DNA of 64,000 nucleotides, taken from positions 62,001-126,000 of the forward strand of contig CAZICM010000004.1 of assembly GCA_964537685.1 (NCBI GenBank), written 5' to 3'. The notes under the pieces are model-generated. The model made no database searches. It saw only the letters and a list, made by a program, of their open reading frames with translations, and was not told the DNA's origin. The translations under genes were made by a program, and so were the position numbers. The first letter of the stretch is position 1, and every line of letters starts with the position of its first letter. Below, piece after piece: positions 43,164-52,455 of this stretch. The DNA is from CAZICM01 sp964537685 (GTDB lineage Bacteria; Myxococcota_A; Polyangia; Polyangiales; Polyangiaceae).

Positions 43164-44684
43164 ATGAGATCGTTTGCTGTGGCCGGCCTGATCGGCGCGC
43201 TTGTGTGCACGCTTTTAACGCCTTTGGTGCGAAAGCTTGCGCTGCGCGTGGGAGCGCTTTCGCCTCCCGGAGGACGCCATATCCATCACGCGCCCACGCC
43301 CCGGCTTGGGGGTTTGGCGATTTTGATGGCCTTTTTCGCGCCTTTAATCGGCCTCTATTTTGTGGAATCGGCCGTTGCGGCGATGGTGCGCGCCGAGACC
43401 CGCAAAGTGATTGGGCTTGCGGCGGGCGGTCTGTTGGTGAGCGCGGTGGGGGCCATCGACGATATCCGGCATGTGCGGCCGCTGTATAAAGTGGCGGTTC
43501 AGTTTGTCGCCGCCATGATTGCCTTTTGGGCGGGTTATCGCATCGAAGGCGTGCTGCTTCCTTTTGCGGGCGAGCTCAATATGGGCAGCTTTGCGCCCTT
43601 GGTGACGGCGCTTTGGATCGTCGGCATTACCAATGCGGTCAATTTGATCGACGGATTGGATGGATTGGCGGCGGGTGTGGTTTTATTCGCATCGCTGACC
43701 AATTTTATTGTAGGTGCGATCGCGGGCGGCGATTTTGTATGTTTGATGATGGCGACGATGTTTGGCGTACTCGTCGCATTTCTTCGTTACAACGCGCATC
43801 CGGCGCGTATTTTCATGGGCGACTCGGGCAGTTATTTCCTGGGTTATGTCCTTGCGCTCACGTCGCTGGTTGGAGCGTCTCAAAAGGCTTCCACCACCAT
43901 TGCATTGCTCACGCCTATTCTCGCCATGGGCGTTCCTATTTTCGACACTTTATTTACGATCACGCGGCGCTATTTAGAAAGGCGGCCTATTTTTTCGGCC
44001 GATCGGGGACATATTCATCACCGCCTGCTCGATATGGGCATCACGCATAAGCGGGCGGTGCATATTTTATATGGAATCAGCGTTGTTTTTACGGGCCTGG
44101 GCATTGCGATATCGCTGGGAAGAAGCTGGGAAGTCGGCCTTTCGCTGCTCATCGCAACGGCGCTCATTGTCGGGCTCATGAAATACGTTGGTTATTTTGA
44201 GCAACTCAGGCCGGCATTGCAGGGCGGGGCACCTTTGCAGCATGCGCATCTGAAACGCCTTCGTTTGGCGATGCCCGCGCTGCCCTCCCGCCTTTCGGCC
44301 GCTGAAAGCGAGCAAGCCCTTTGGGATAGGCTCTGTGAATTGGGAAACGAGCTTCAATTCGATCAGATTGTGATTGTAAAGCTTGATTTGATGGATAACG
44401 AGAGCGGCACGCCAGAGAGCCTGTACCGCTGGGAGCGCTATCCCAAGGCATCGCGGCTTTCGGACGCGATGATCCACGCCTGTTTCTGTCTGGGCGATGA
44501 ACAGACGGCGACCCATGAAATCCGCTTCGCTTGGGAAAGCGCTGGCTCCGAACTTTCGCCTCAAATGGAGATTTTATTGTTGGTGCTCACCGATATGCTG
44601 AGCGCCGAACTGTTGAGACTCAACAGCGCGCTCATTCCCCAACGCGGGCCAATCCAAGCCAATATTTTACCAATTCAACAATAA
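43164..44684 (+). CDS. WecA-type polyprenyl-phosphate sugar-1-phosphate transferase with C-terminal extension
   Basis: The 506-residue protein is a multi-pass membrane enzyme of the MraY/WecA/TagO family. Motifs are VGAIDDIRHVRPL, TNAVNLIDGLDGLAAG, FLRYNAHPARIFMGDSG and GHIHHRLLDMGITHKRAV. It transfers a sugar-1-phosphate from UDP-sugar to undecaprenyl phosphate, the first step of O-antigen or exopolysaccharide synthesis. After the last helix (near residue 350) about 155 residues form a cytoplasmic domain (QALWDRLCELGNELQFDQIV) that resembles a GAF-like or other sensory domain. It converges on the large lipoprotein gene with an 18-base overlap. Confidence 0.93.
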   Translation: MRSFAVAGLIGALVCTLLTPLVRKLALRVGALSPPGGRHIHHAPTPRLGGLAILMAFFAPLIGLYFVESAVAAMVRAETRKVIGLAAGGLLVSAVGAIDDIRHVRPLYKVAVQFVAAMIAFWAGYRIEGVLLPFAGELNMGSFAPLVTALWIVGITNAVNLIDGLDGLAAGVVLFASLTNFIVGAIAGGDFVCLMMATMFGVLVAFLRYNAHPARIFMGDSGSYFLGYVLALTSLVGASQKASTTIALLTPILAMGVPIFDTLFTITRRYLERRPIFSADRGHIHHRLLDMGITHKRAVHILYGISVVFTGLGIAISLGRSWEVGLSLLIATALIVGLMKYVGYFEQLRPALQGGAPLQHAHLKRLRLAMPALPSRLSAAESEQALWDRLCELGNELQFDQIVIVKLDLMDNESGTPESLYRWERYPKASRLSDAMIHACFCLGDEQTATHEIRFAWESAGSELSPQMEILLLVLTDMLSAELLRLNSALIPQRGPIQANILPIQQ

Positions 44685-47480
44685 TTGACGGATCTTCCCT
44701 GTACCATCGACCGCATTGTCGATCAAAAACAGCGAATTGCCCGTTGAATTTGAAAAGATTGGTGAAATATCCTGCTGACTTGCGCCTCCCGGCAATGCGG
44801 CTACCGGCTTGGGCGTTCCCAAGGCTTTTCCCAGTGTCCACGAAAAGGCCGAGATCAGCGGTGTATCCGAAGGCGCCGAGCTGAAAATAGCCCGGCAAAC
44901 GCTGCCTTCACAGCTTAACGCGGCACTGTCCACGGGTTTTGAGCCGCGGGCCTGAACCAAAAGAGGCGTCCCCAAAAGCGCTCCCCGCTCATCCAATTCC
45001 GCCATCCGAAGCCCTGCATCCTTGCCTTCCTCCGCGCCCTCTTTGCCCGCGGGCATGCCTTCTTCAATCCACGCGGCCCAGGCCGATTGTTTTGTATTTG
45101 CAAAAAACATAGGCGTGCGCGAATGACCCGCCGAAGCATAAAGCCTGGTTTCCTGGCCTATTTTCGATAGGGTTTGAGCATCCAGGCGGGCCAGATAAAT
45201 ATCGCCCCGCCCTTCTTGAGCATTCTGCCTGGCGTCTGACCAAAGCAGCCAAATTTCCTTGCCCCGCACCCAAAGCTGCACTTCCGCCGCATCGCCCGGC
45301 GCTTGGGTAATACGCCGATCGGGCACGGTTTTATTCAGGCCCCGATCGACCTTGGCCACATACACTTCCGCATTGCCATCCCGCGTATCGACCCAGGCCA
45401 GCACAAAACCATCGGCTTTTTTATTGTCTTTTTCATCGGATTGGCTGGGCACATAGGCAATGGCCACATCCGAGCATTCGCTGGGCACGTCTCCCTTGGC
45501 CTTGCGCGAAAGCACCGTGACTTTGCGCTGAGCCTGCTTTTCCCCCGCTTCATTGACTTTGGTGACAAAGACTTGAGCGTCGCCCTTTTTTTCTTTGGCG
45601 ACCCAAGCCAGCGCGATTTCGGCGCCTTTGTTTTTTTCGCCCTCCACTTTGGGAGCCTGGGCCATCGCAAGCCCTCCCAACGACACCGCCCGCTTCGAAA
45701 GAATCAGCGGTTTTGGGGCTTCACCCTTGGCCGGAAGGGGGATTAAGCCCAGTGTGGCCAGGGCATCCCCGTCTTTTTCCCCCTTTTTTGGGGCATCTTC
45801 CGAGGCATTGCCGTTTGTATCCTCCAGATGATAGGTTAAATACGAGAGCATCGTGCCCCCGGAGGAGAGAGGAACCGAAGCGATTTTATTGAGACCATCG
45901 CCCGAAAAGATCGATGTGGCGCTCAACGCTTGGGGAGGAGCCTCGTTGCTTTCGTTTAAGGCCGGGGCCTTCCAGATATTTTCCCGCACAGGCAAAGCGA
46001 CCTGAACCAGCGCCGCGGGCGTCCCCGCATCTTGCGCAAAAGCACTACATTCTCCGGCATAACACGATAAGCCTCTCACCAAATAGGGCACATAGGGCTT
46101 GGGGGCATTTTCTCCAAAGACAAGCGCCCTCACCGGCTCGGAAGACAACACCGACAAATCGCTTCCAAAGCGTACAAAAGCCGGAAGCACATCGGGTTCG
46201 CCCGCATTGGCCGTTTCTTGTTTGCTTTGAGCGGCCGCCAGGGTGAGCGCCGCAAAACCATCCTTGAACACCGCAAAATCCGGAGGCCCGCTCGCCGCAA
46301 AGACCATCGAAGCCCGCTCTTTGCCCATCCCTCCATCGGGGTCCACCGCCGCCAGACGAATACGCCGATCGCCCATTTGCACCGCCATCGTGTCTTCCCA
46401 AGCCAACAGCGCCCGCTCAGATGCTTCATACATGGGGGCATATTGAGGTGCTATCAATGCCACCAGGGCTTGATCGCCCAGAGGCGGACTGGCTCCATGG
46501 GGCGGCGACAGAAGCGCGCCCTGCTTGGAAAGCGCCGCAAGCATCACCCGCGATTCCGGCCCTTGTGAAAGCGCTCGATCGGTAAAGGCCACGACAAAGC
46601 GATTGGCTAAATAGACCAGCTCGATATCGGCAAAGGCCGTGGGCTGGGGATGAACAACAACGGGCGTCTTGGCATGGCCCTGCATATCGAGCATTGAAAA
46701 TAAAACGCGGCCTGTTTTTTCGACAGGATCGGCATCTTCATCGGTATCGCCCGCCTTGGGCGCAGGGGCCTCCACGGCTGCCACCGCGGCACCTTCTTCG
46801 AATGGAACAGCCTGCCATTGCAATGCCCGCCTAAATACCGGCTGTGGATTTCCTATCGTTTTGCCATCGATAACGACCAAATTGTCTAAATCCACACCCC
46901 GGTCGCGGTTCGTTTCCCATAACAATAGAGCGCCTTTTGAATTCGGAAGAATTTCTATCCACGACATTTCATCGGCGGATTGGCGAACGAGAACAGGCGC
47001 TGAAATAGGTTTTCCCGAGGCATCCAAGGCCATCATTTTGAGGGCCGAGTTTTTTTCGACGGGCTCGATCCACGCGGCCAAATAGCCGGATTGCACGGCC
47101 CTCACGGCGGCGATGTGAATATCGCCCGATGCTTCGCCCGCATCGGTGGGCTCGGGCTGTTGAGAACCTTGGCCGGGCTTGAGCAGGCGCGTCTTCCAGC
47201 GGCCTTTTTCTGCATACATCAAGAGCGTGTCCGGCCCTCGCCTCGCAAACAAAGGAAGAGCCGATTCGCCTTCGAGCGTGGCCACCAAGGAAGCGGGCAA
47301 GACCGCGGGAACGCCCGGGGGAAGCGTGGGCTCGGCGGCAGGCTTGGGCTTGGGTTTGGGAAGTACGCGAACCGTGCGGGGCCTTTTGGGTTCGGCCCCT
47401 CCGCAACCCGCCGAAATGGGCAATGCAATCACCGATAGAAAAGCCGCGCACAGCGCTTGCCGCTTCCAATTCCTTTGCAT
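44667..47480 (-). CDS. Large propeller-like lipoprotein
   Basis: The 937-residue protein has a lipoprotein signal (QALCAAFLSVIALPISAGC) and a Lys/Pro linker. The rest is made of repeated beta-sheet blades of the BNR or WD-like kind (for example VLAWVDTRDGNAEVYVAKVD, LLWSDARQNAQEGRGDIYLA). These suggest a surface beta-propeller that binds a polymer or protein; no enzymatic residues were recognised. The start has no strong ribosome site. It is read toward the WecA-type gene. Confidence 0.78.
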   Translation of the reverse strand: MQRNWKRQALCAAFLSVIALPISAGCGGAEPKRPRTVRVLPKPKPKPAAEPTLPPGVPAVLPASLVATLEGESALPLFARRGPDTLLMYAEKGRWKTRLLKPGQGSQQPEPTDAGEASGDIHIAAVRAVQSGYLAAWIEPVEKNSALKMMALDASGKPISAPVLVRQSADEMSWIEILPNSKGALLLWETNRDRGVDLDNLVVIDGKTIGNPQPVFRRALQWQAVPFEEGAAVAAVEAPAPKAGDTDEDADPVEKTGRVLFSMLDMQGHAKTPVVVHPQPTAFADIELVYLANRFVVAFTDRALSQGPESRVMLAALSKQGALLSPPHGASPPLGDQALVALIAPQYAPMYEASERALLAWEDTMAVQMGDRRIRLAAVDPDGGMGKERASMVFAASGPPDFAVFKDGFAALTLAAAQSKQETANAGEPDVLPAFVRFGSDLSVLSSEPVRALVFGENAPKPYVPYLVRGLSCYAGECSAFAQDAGTPAALVQVALPVRENIWKAPALNESNEAPPQALSATSIFSGDGLNKIASVPLSSGGTMLSYLTYHLEDTNGNASEDAPKKGEKDGDALATLGLIPLPAKGEAPKPLILSKRAVSLGGLAMAQAPKVEGEKNKGAEIALAWVAKEKKGDAQVFVTKVNEAGEKQAQRKVTVLSRKAKGDVPSECSDVAIAYVPSQSDEKDNKKADGFVLAWVDTRDGNAEVYVAKVDRGLNKTVPDRRITQAPGDAAEVQLWVRGKEIWLLWSDARQNAQEGRGDIYLARLDAQTLSKIGQETRLYASAGHSRTPMFFANTKQSAWAAWIEEGMPAGKEGAEEGKDAGLRMAELDERGALLGTPLLVQARGSKPVDSAALSCEGSVCRAIFSSAPSDTPLISAFSWTLGKALGTPKPVAALPGGASQQDISPIFSNSTGNSLFLIDNAVDGTGKIRQLLLNW

Positions 47481-47780
47481 GCGCGGAACATGCCAGGCAC
47501 ACGCACACGCTGCAACGGCATCCCGTTCTTCGCCCGCGTTTCAAGGCGTATGTCAAGGCGTATGCCAAAACCATTCTATCAAATGAATTGATATTTTTTT
47601 CGTATTCAATCGGGCCCGATGAAAAGCGCCTTATTTTCTAGATCGCCGTCAAGCCTTGGTATAAAAATACTGTATTCGTCATCTCTAAATCGCAGCGTTT
47701 CGATGGCCTAGGCGAGGCCGGGAATTTCCTAAAACGCCGAGATTTTTCAGCCGGTATGCCCGGCTCCAACAAGGAGCGCC
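47481..47780. other. Divergent intergenic region
   Basis: This 300-base gap separates the propeller lipoprotein (minus) from the Cys-rich lipoprotein (plus) and should hold both promoters. It is AT-rich between about 47570 and 47690 with TATAAAAATAC near 47660. A 6-base hairpin (AGCCGG / CCGGCT, 47749-47765) lies just before the AGGAG ribosome site of the plus-strand gene and could affect its translation. No coding sequence was found. Confidence 0.45.
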
Positions 47781-50438
47781 ATGAAGCGAGTTCTTTGGGT
47801 ATTTGGCGGTGGGCTTGCGCTGTCGCTCACAGCGCTGCTCAGCGGATGTGGAAGCGATCCTGAAACACCTGGCACTGGCCCGGGCGGAACCTCATCGTCC
47901 AACGGCAGCACGAGCAGTAACTCGTCGGGAGGCGGGAATACAGGCTCGAGCAGCTCGGGCACGATTTCTAGCTCGTCGGGCAATACAGGTGGTGGAGGTG
48001 GAGGCGGCGGCGGAAGCAGCACGTCGACTTCTTCTTCAGGCAGCGGAGGCGCTTCGTCGTCAAGCGGCAGCAGCAGCAGCGGAGGCCCCGGCCCCTGCAA
48101 TACAGACGCCGATTGCAATAACGGCCTGTTCTGCGACGGCGTCGAAACCTGCAACGCGGGCATGTGCCAAGGCGGCGCGGCTCCCAGTTGCGACGACGGC
48201 GCGAGCTGCACCGCCGACTCCTGCGATGAAGCTGCGAAAGCCTGCGCCCACGCGCCCAATGACGCGATGTGCTCGGACAATACCTTCTGCAATGGCCCTG
48301 AAGTATGCGATCCCCAAAACGGCGCGCCGGGCACGGGATGCGCGGCCAGCGTTGGGTTTAGCTGCGATGACGGCCTGGGCTGCACCATCGATCTCTGCGA
48401 TGAGATCAACGACAAGTGCAATCACGCGGCCAACGACGCGGCCTGCAACAACAACATCTCCTGTGACGGCGTAGAAGTGTGCAGCCTGATGCTGGGCTGT
48501 ATTTCGGTGAATCCGCCGAGCTGCGACGACGGCGTCCCCTGCACCAACGACTTCTGCGATTTGGTGGCCGACAAGTGTTCGCATGTCGCCGACGATTCCA
48601 AATGCCAAAACGGCATGTTCTGCGACGGCGTCGAAACCTGCGATGCCGCGATGGGCTGCAAGGCGGGGACAGCCGTGCAGTGCAACGATGGCATCCCCTG
48701 CACCGTGGACGCCTGCAGCGAAGCCGTTAAAGGCTGTTTATTCGCCGGCAACGACGCGGCCTGCGACGACGGCGTGTTCTGTAACGGAGCCGAAATCTGC
48801 ATGGCCGGCCAAGGCTGTGCGGCGGGCATTCCCTTGACCTGCGATGACAACCGTTCGTGCACCGCGGACAGTTGCAACGAAGCGCAGAATAAATGCGATC
48901 ACGTTCCCAACAACGCCGTGTGCGACAACGGCCTGGCCTGCGATGGAACAGAGATCTGCAGCGCAAACGGTCCGCAGCCCACCGGCTGTATGATCGGCGC
49001 GCCCTTCCCTTGTCCGAGCGACGGCATCGCGTGCACCGTCGAGGTCTGCAACGAGGCCACCGACGCCTGCGAGCATTTGGCCAATAACCAGCTCTGCTCC
49101 GCAGGTTTGGAATGCAATGTGGTCTTGGGCGGATGTGTCCCGCCTCCCACCTGTTTCACCAATGCCGACTGCGCCGACGGAAATCTCTGCGACGGCATGG
49201 AAGCCTGCGTGAATGGCATGTGCGTCAACGGCATGCCCATCGACTGCGACGACGGCTACACCTGCACAACCGATGCCTGCGATCCGGGCACCGGCCAGTG
49301 TTCGCATATCCCGGAAAACTCCTTCTGCAACGATCCGTTCGCGTGCAACGGCACGGAGACCTGCAATCCGGCCATGAGCGCCGATATGACAGGCTGCGTT
49401 CCAGGCCAGGCCGTGATGTGCGACGACGGCGTCGGCTGCACCATGGATGCCTGCCAAGAACCTTCGGGCACATGCTTCTTCCAGCCGCAGAATTTCGTGT
49501 GCAGCGATGGCCAGCTCTGCAACGGCATCGAAACCTGCGATCCGGCCAATAGCCCCAACGCGAGCGGCTGTGCCGCGGGCACGCCCGCGGTATGCCCCGA
49601 CGACGGCATCGCCTGCACGACAACCACTTGCGATCCAGCCGTCAACGCCTGTGTCACCACCGCCAACAGCGCGCTCTGTCCCTGCGGCCAGACCTGCGAT
49701 CCAGCCCAGGGCGGATGCGGCAGCTTCTGCCAAATCTCGACCTGTCAGGGCAAGGTGTACGCCTGCGGCGACTGCATCGACAACGATGGCGACTGCAAGA
49801 TCGACTCGGGCGAGGACGACCAATGCCTAGGCCCCTGCGATAACACCGAAGAGAGCTTCTACGGCGGTATTCCCGGCCAGAACAACTCGCCTTGCAAGTC
49901 GGATTGCTACTTCGATCAGGACACAGGTTCGGGCAACGACGACTGCTACTGGAGCCACAAGTGCGATCCCCTGGAAGTCGGCCCGGACTACCCGCCCGAG
50001 GGCTCGCAATGCTCGTACAACCCCAACGCCAATATCCCCGGCTACAACGGCACCTGCGGCACCGCGTTCGCCATGCAATCGCAGACCTGCACCAGCTATT
50101 GCGGACCGCTCACACCGAACGGCTGCGACTGCTTTGGATGCTGTGTGATTCCAGGCGCGCCCACGACGGTATGGCTCGGCTCTGAAAATCCGGCCGGCAC
50201 CGGAAGCTGCAACATCAACACTGTGGCCGATCCGACCATGTGCAAGCCCTGCACTCAGGTCGCCGCGTGCATCAACACCTGCGAAGAATGCGAAGTCTGC
50301 ATCGGCAAGCCCGATCTGCCGCCTCAATGCAATCAGCAAGAATGCGATCCGGGCGTTCAGCTCTGCGGTCAGGCCGGACAGGCTCCTTGTCCCTTCGGCT
50401 TCACCTGCATCACCGGCTGCTGCATTCTCAATCCGTAA
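47781..50438 (+). CDS. Cysteine-rich lipoprotein with nine CTDC-type repeats
   Basis: The 885-residue protein has a lipoprotein signal (GLALSLTALLSGC) with AGGAG before it. A Ser/Gly low-complexity linker of about 75 residues follows. Nine repeats of the pattern C.DG..CT.D.C.......C.H come next (SCTADSC, GCTIDLC, PCTNDFC, PCTVDAC, SCTADSC, ACTVEVC, TCTTDAC, GCTMDAC, ACTTTTC), like the CTDC repeats of Dictyostelium and several myxobacterial surface proteins. The last 230 residues form a different Cys-rich domain with an acidic loop (CIDNDGDCKIDSGEDDQ) that looks calcium-binding. It should be disulfide-bonded on the cell surface. Confidence 0.85.
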   Translation: MKRVLWVFGGGLALSLTALLSGCGSDPETPGTGPGGTSSSNGSTSSNSSGGGNTGSSSSGTISSSSGNTGGGGGGGGGSSTSTSSSGSGGASSSSGSSSSGGPGPCNTDADCNNGLFCDGVETCNAGMCQGGAAPSCDDGASCTADSCDEAAKACAHAPNDAMCSDNTFCNGPEVCDPQNGAPGTGCAASVGFSCDDGLGCTIDLCDEINDKCNHAANDAACNNNISCDGVEVCSLMLGCISVNPPSCDDGVPCTNDFCDLVADKCSHVADDSKCQNGMFCDGVETCDAAMGCKAGTAVQCNDGIPCTVDACSEAVKGCLFAGNDAACDDGVFCNGAEICMAGQGCAAGIPLTCDDNRSCTADSCNEAQNKCDHVPNNAVCDNGLACDGTEICSANGPQPTGCMIGAPFPCPSDGIACTVEVCNEATDACEHLANNQLCSAGLECNVVLGGCVPPPTCFTNADCADGNLCDGMEACVNGMCVNGMPIDCDDGYTCTTDACDPGTGQCSHIPENSFCNDPFACNGTETCNPAMSADMTGCVPGQAVMCDDGVGCTMDACQEPSGTCFFQPQNFVCSDGQLCNGIETCDPANSPNASGCAAGTPAVCPDDGIACTTTTCDPAVNACVTTANSALCPCGQTCDPAQGGCGSFCQISTCQGKVYACGDCIDNDGDCKIDSGEDDQCLGPCDNTEESFYGGIPGQNNSPCKSDCYFDQDTGSGNDDCYWSHKCDPLEVGPDYPPEGSQCSYNPNANIPGYNGTCGTAFAMQSQTCTSYCGPLTPNGCDCFGCCVIPGAPTTVWLGSENPAGTGSCNINTVADPTMCKPCTQVAACINTCEECEVCIGKPDLPPQCNQQECDPGVQLCGQAGQAPCPFGFTCITGCCILNP

Positions 50439-50544
50439 TTTCCCCTCTCATCGCCCACCTCCCGCCTCTCACCAACACCCCACGCCTAGCCAGCCGGCGG
50501 TCGTGGTTCTTTGGGCAAAGGAAACGATCCAGCAGCCCCACCGC

Positions 50545-51102
50545 CTAATTCTTCACTTCGGCAGAACCGTCCGGGCTCACATGAATCGTAGGGGTCATTT
50601 GAGGCTGTAGGATCGGGATACCCTCCTTCAAACCACTTGGCCGCTCATAGTGAACGAATCCGATGTCCTTCTCGTAAAGAAAATAGACCACATGCTCAGC
50701 CGTGTATTGCCCGTCCTTGTAGACCGTCATCGCCTTGTCGTAGTGCACACCCCTGAAGAGCACGACATAGAACTTGGTATAGTTTTTTGAATTCAGCGCA
50801 CTGTCGATGGTGCGGTTAACGGCTTCAGCAACCTTCTCCCCCTGCTCGCCTTTGTAGGGCAAGACCAAAGTATTGGCCGGAATCTTCGGCTGCGACTGCC
50901 ACCGCTCGTCGCCTCTCTCCGACACATAGGGCTTGAAATCTTTGTGCCCGTCGATACCTCGATGGGAGTAGAGCAGATGCTTGTCCTCGAATTTTTCTGT
51001 GGTGTCGGGCAGCCGCGGAACATCTACCGAAAAGAGTTCAGGAAGCGTGTTTTTCGAAGGGCCGGAGAGAAGTTTACCCATCGACCCCATCCACTTCTTC
51101 AT
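50545..51102 (-). CDS. Hypothetical protein
   Basis: The start at 51102 has a perfect GGAGG 8 bases before it; a GTG start three codons earlier is less likely. The 185-residue protein has a basic N-terminus and a beta-rich body with VLPYKGEQGEKVAEAVNRTI, FYVVLFRGVHYDKAMTVYKD and VVYFLYEKDIGFVHYERP. The family is not recognised. There is no signal or membrane segment. It is a single gene between two unrelated genes. Confidence 0.62.
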   Translation of the reverse strand: MKKWMGSMGKLLSGPSKNTLPELFSVDVPRLPDTTEKFEDKHLLYSHRGIDGHKDFKPYVSERGDERWQSQPKIPANTLVLPYKGEQGEKVAEAVNRTIDSALNSKNYTKFYVVLFRGVHYDKAMTVYKDGQYTAEHVVYFLYEKDIGFVHYERPSGLKEGIPILQPQMTPTIHVSPDGSAEVKN

Positions 51103-51276
51103 GGTGAACACCTCCGCCGGAACGAGCCCAATTCACCCACTCTACGCGGTGCCTCCCCACGGTCAACGGCGAACAATGATGGCGGCGAAACAGTGAACGA
51201 TGCGTTTGGAGCCGACGATGCGACGTACGACGATGCGATGATTGTCAACAGCACCTAAAACCAAAACTGAGCCGTA

Positions 51277-52371
51277 CTACCCCTTCGCCGCGCCCTTCTT
51301 CGCCTTCTGCCGGCTCATCTCTTTCTTCACCACCTTCTCGGCCCGCTTCAATTCCTTCTTCTCGCTTACCTTCCGCCCCTTGAGCGGCACCTGCTCTTGA
51401 TGATGTTCATCAAACGAACCCGGCTCGTGCCCCAGCTCAAAAATCGCCACTTCCCGCTGCCCGCGCTCGCCCAGCCGCAGCGGCATCACACTCGCCCCAA
51501 TACCCGCCCCCACATACACCGCGCCGCTTGGATGCGCGTTCACTTTGCGCGTCCCGTAGAGCCCGTGCACATAGCGGTGCCCGCCAATTTTTCCAATCGC
51601 CAGCTCATGCAATTTGGCCAGCGTCACCTGCCCCGCATGCGTATGCCCCGACAGCACAAATGGCACATTGCGCTCCCACATCGCATCGGCCTCCTCGGCG
51701 ATATGCGACAGCCCGATCACCGGCAAATCCTTGCGAAGACCCTTCACCGCCTTCGCCAAATCGGCATGCCCCGTATACGCATCATCGAGCCCCACCACCT
51801 GAATACGCTGATGCCGAAGCGTAATACTCGTGTGCTCATTGCGAAGCACCTCGGCCCCCGCGCGCAGCAGCGTATCGCGCACTTCCGGCGCGCCCGACCA
51901 ATAATCATGATTGCCCAGCACGCACAAAACAGGCGCCTGAAACAGCCGCACCAACTCTTCCAACTGATCCAAATACAACTGGCTATGGCAGACGAAATCG
52001 CCTGTCAGCAGCACCAAATCGGGCTTCTGCGCATTGGTCAGCTCGACCGCGGCGAGCTGCACCTTCATCGGTGTCACCCGGCCCACATGAATATCGGTGA
52101 GATGAGCAATACGCAGATGATCGAGCTCTTCGACATAAGCCGCCGGACCTGCGAAACGCCTTAAACGGATACGCCGTGCGGGATCGGAAGCTGGGCGTGC
52201 GGACGCGCTGGCGGCAATCATTCCAGCTTCCATGGCGCGGGCTTGAAGATCGTCGAGATCCATCCCGCCGCCTTGGCTCGCATTGCCGGACTGAAACGAA
52301 GGCGCATTGCCGCCTGGAAACAGACGTTTGAGATAAGCGGCAAGGCGCGATGAAGACGATGCGTCGGGCAC
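51277..52371 (-). CDS. Calcineurin-like metallophosphoesterase
   Basis: The 364-residue protein starts at GTG. The dimetal motifs are in order: LTDIHVGR (DxH), LTGDFV (GD), VLGNHDYW (GNHD), LSHIAEE (H), LSGHTHAGQV (GHTH). The motif set fits the YkuE-like group of metallophosphoesterases. The N-terminal 75 residues have no signal, and the C-terminal tail is Lys/Glu-rich (VSEKKELKRAEKVVKKEMSR). It is probably a cytoplasmic phosphodiesterase whose substrate is not clear. It is divergent from the lipoprotein methyltransferase, 85 bases away. Confidence 0.93.
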   Translation of the reverse strand: MPDASSSSRLAAYLKRLFPGGNAPSFQSGNASQGGGMDLDDLQARAMEAGMIAASASARPASDPARRIRLRRFAGPAAYVEELDHLRIAHLTDIHVGRVTPMKVQLAAVELTNAQKPDLVLLTGDFVCHSQLYLDQLEELVRLFQAPVLCVLGNHDYWSGAPEVRDTLLRAGAEVLRNEHTSITLRHQRIQVVGLDDAYTGHADLAKAVKGLRKDLPVIGLSHIAEEADAMWERNVPFVLSGHTHAGQVTLAKLHELAIGKIGGHRYVHGLYGTRKVNAHPSGAVYVGAGIGASVMPLRLGERGQREVAIFELGHEPGSFDEHHQEQVPLKGRKVSEKKELKRAEKVVKKEMSRQKAKKGAAKG

Positions 52372-52455
52372 GGCTCACCAATTGTACGAAGCGCCGTTGG
52401 AAGCGGTCCACAGCGATTGGAATTCAATTTTATTCATGCGAAAGTGCGGTCCTCT

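Noticed and set aside
48738..49823. Minus-strand open frame of 361 residues.
   Set aside because: It is antisense to the Cys-rich repeat gene; the open frame and its Gly/Ala/Val repeats arise from the repeated CTDC codons.
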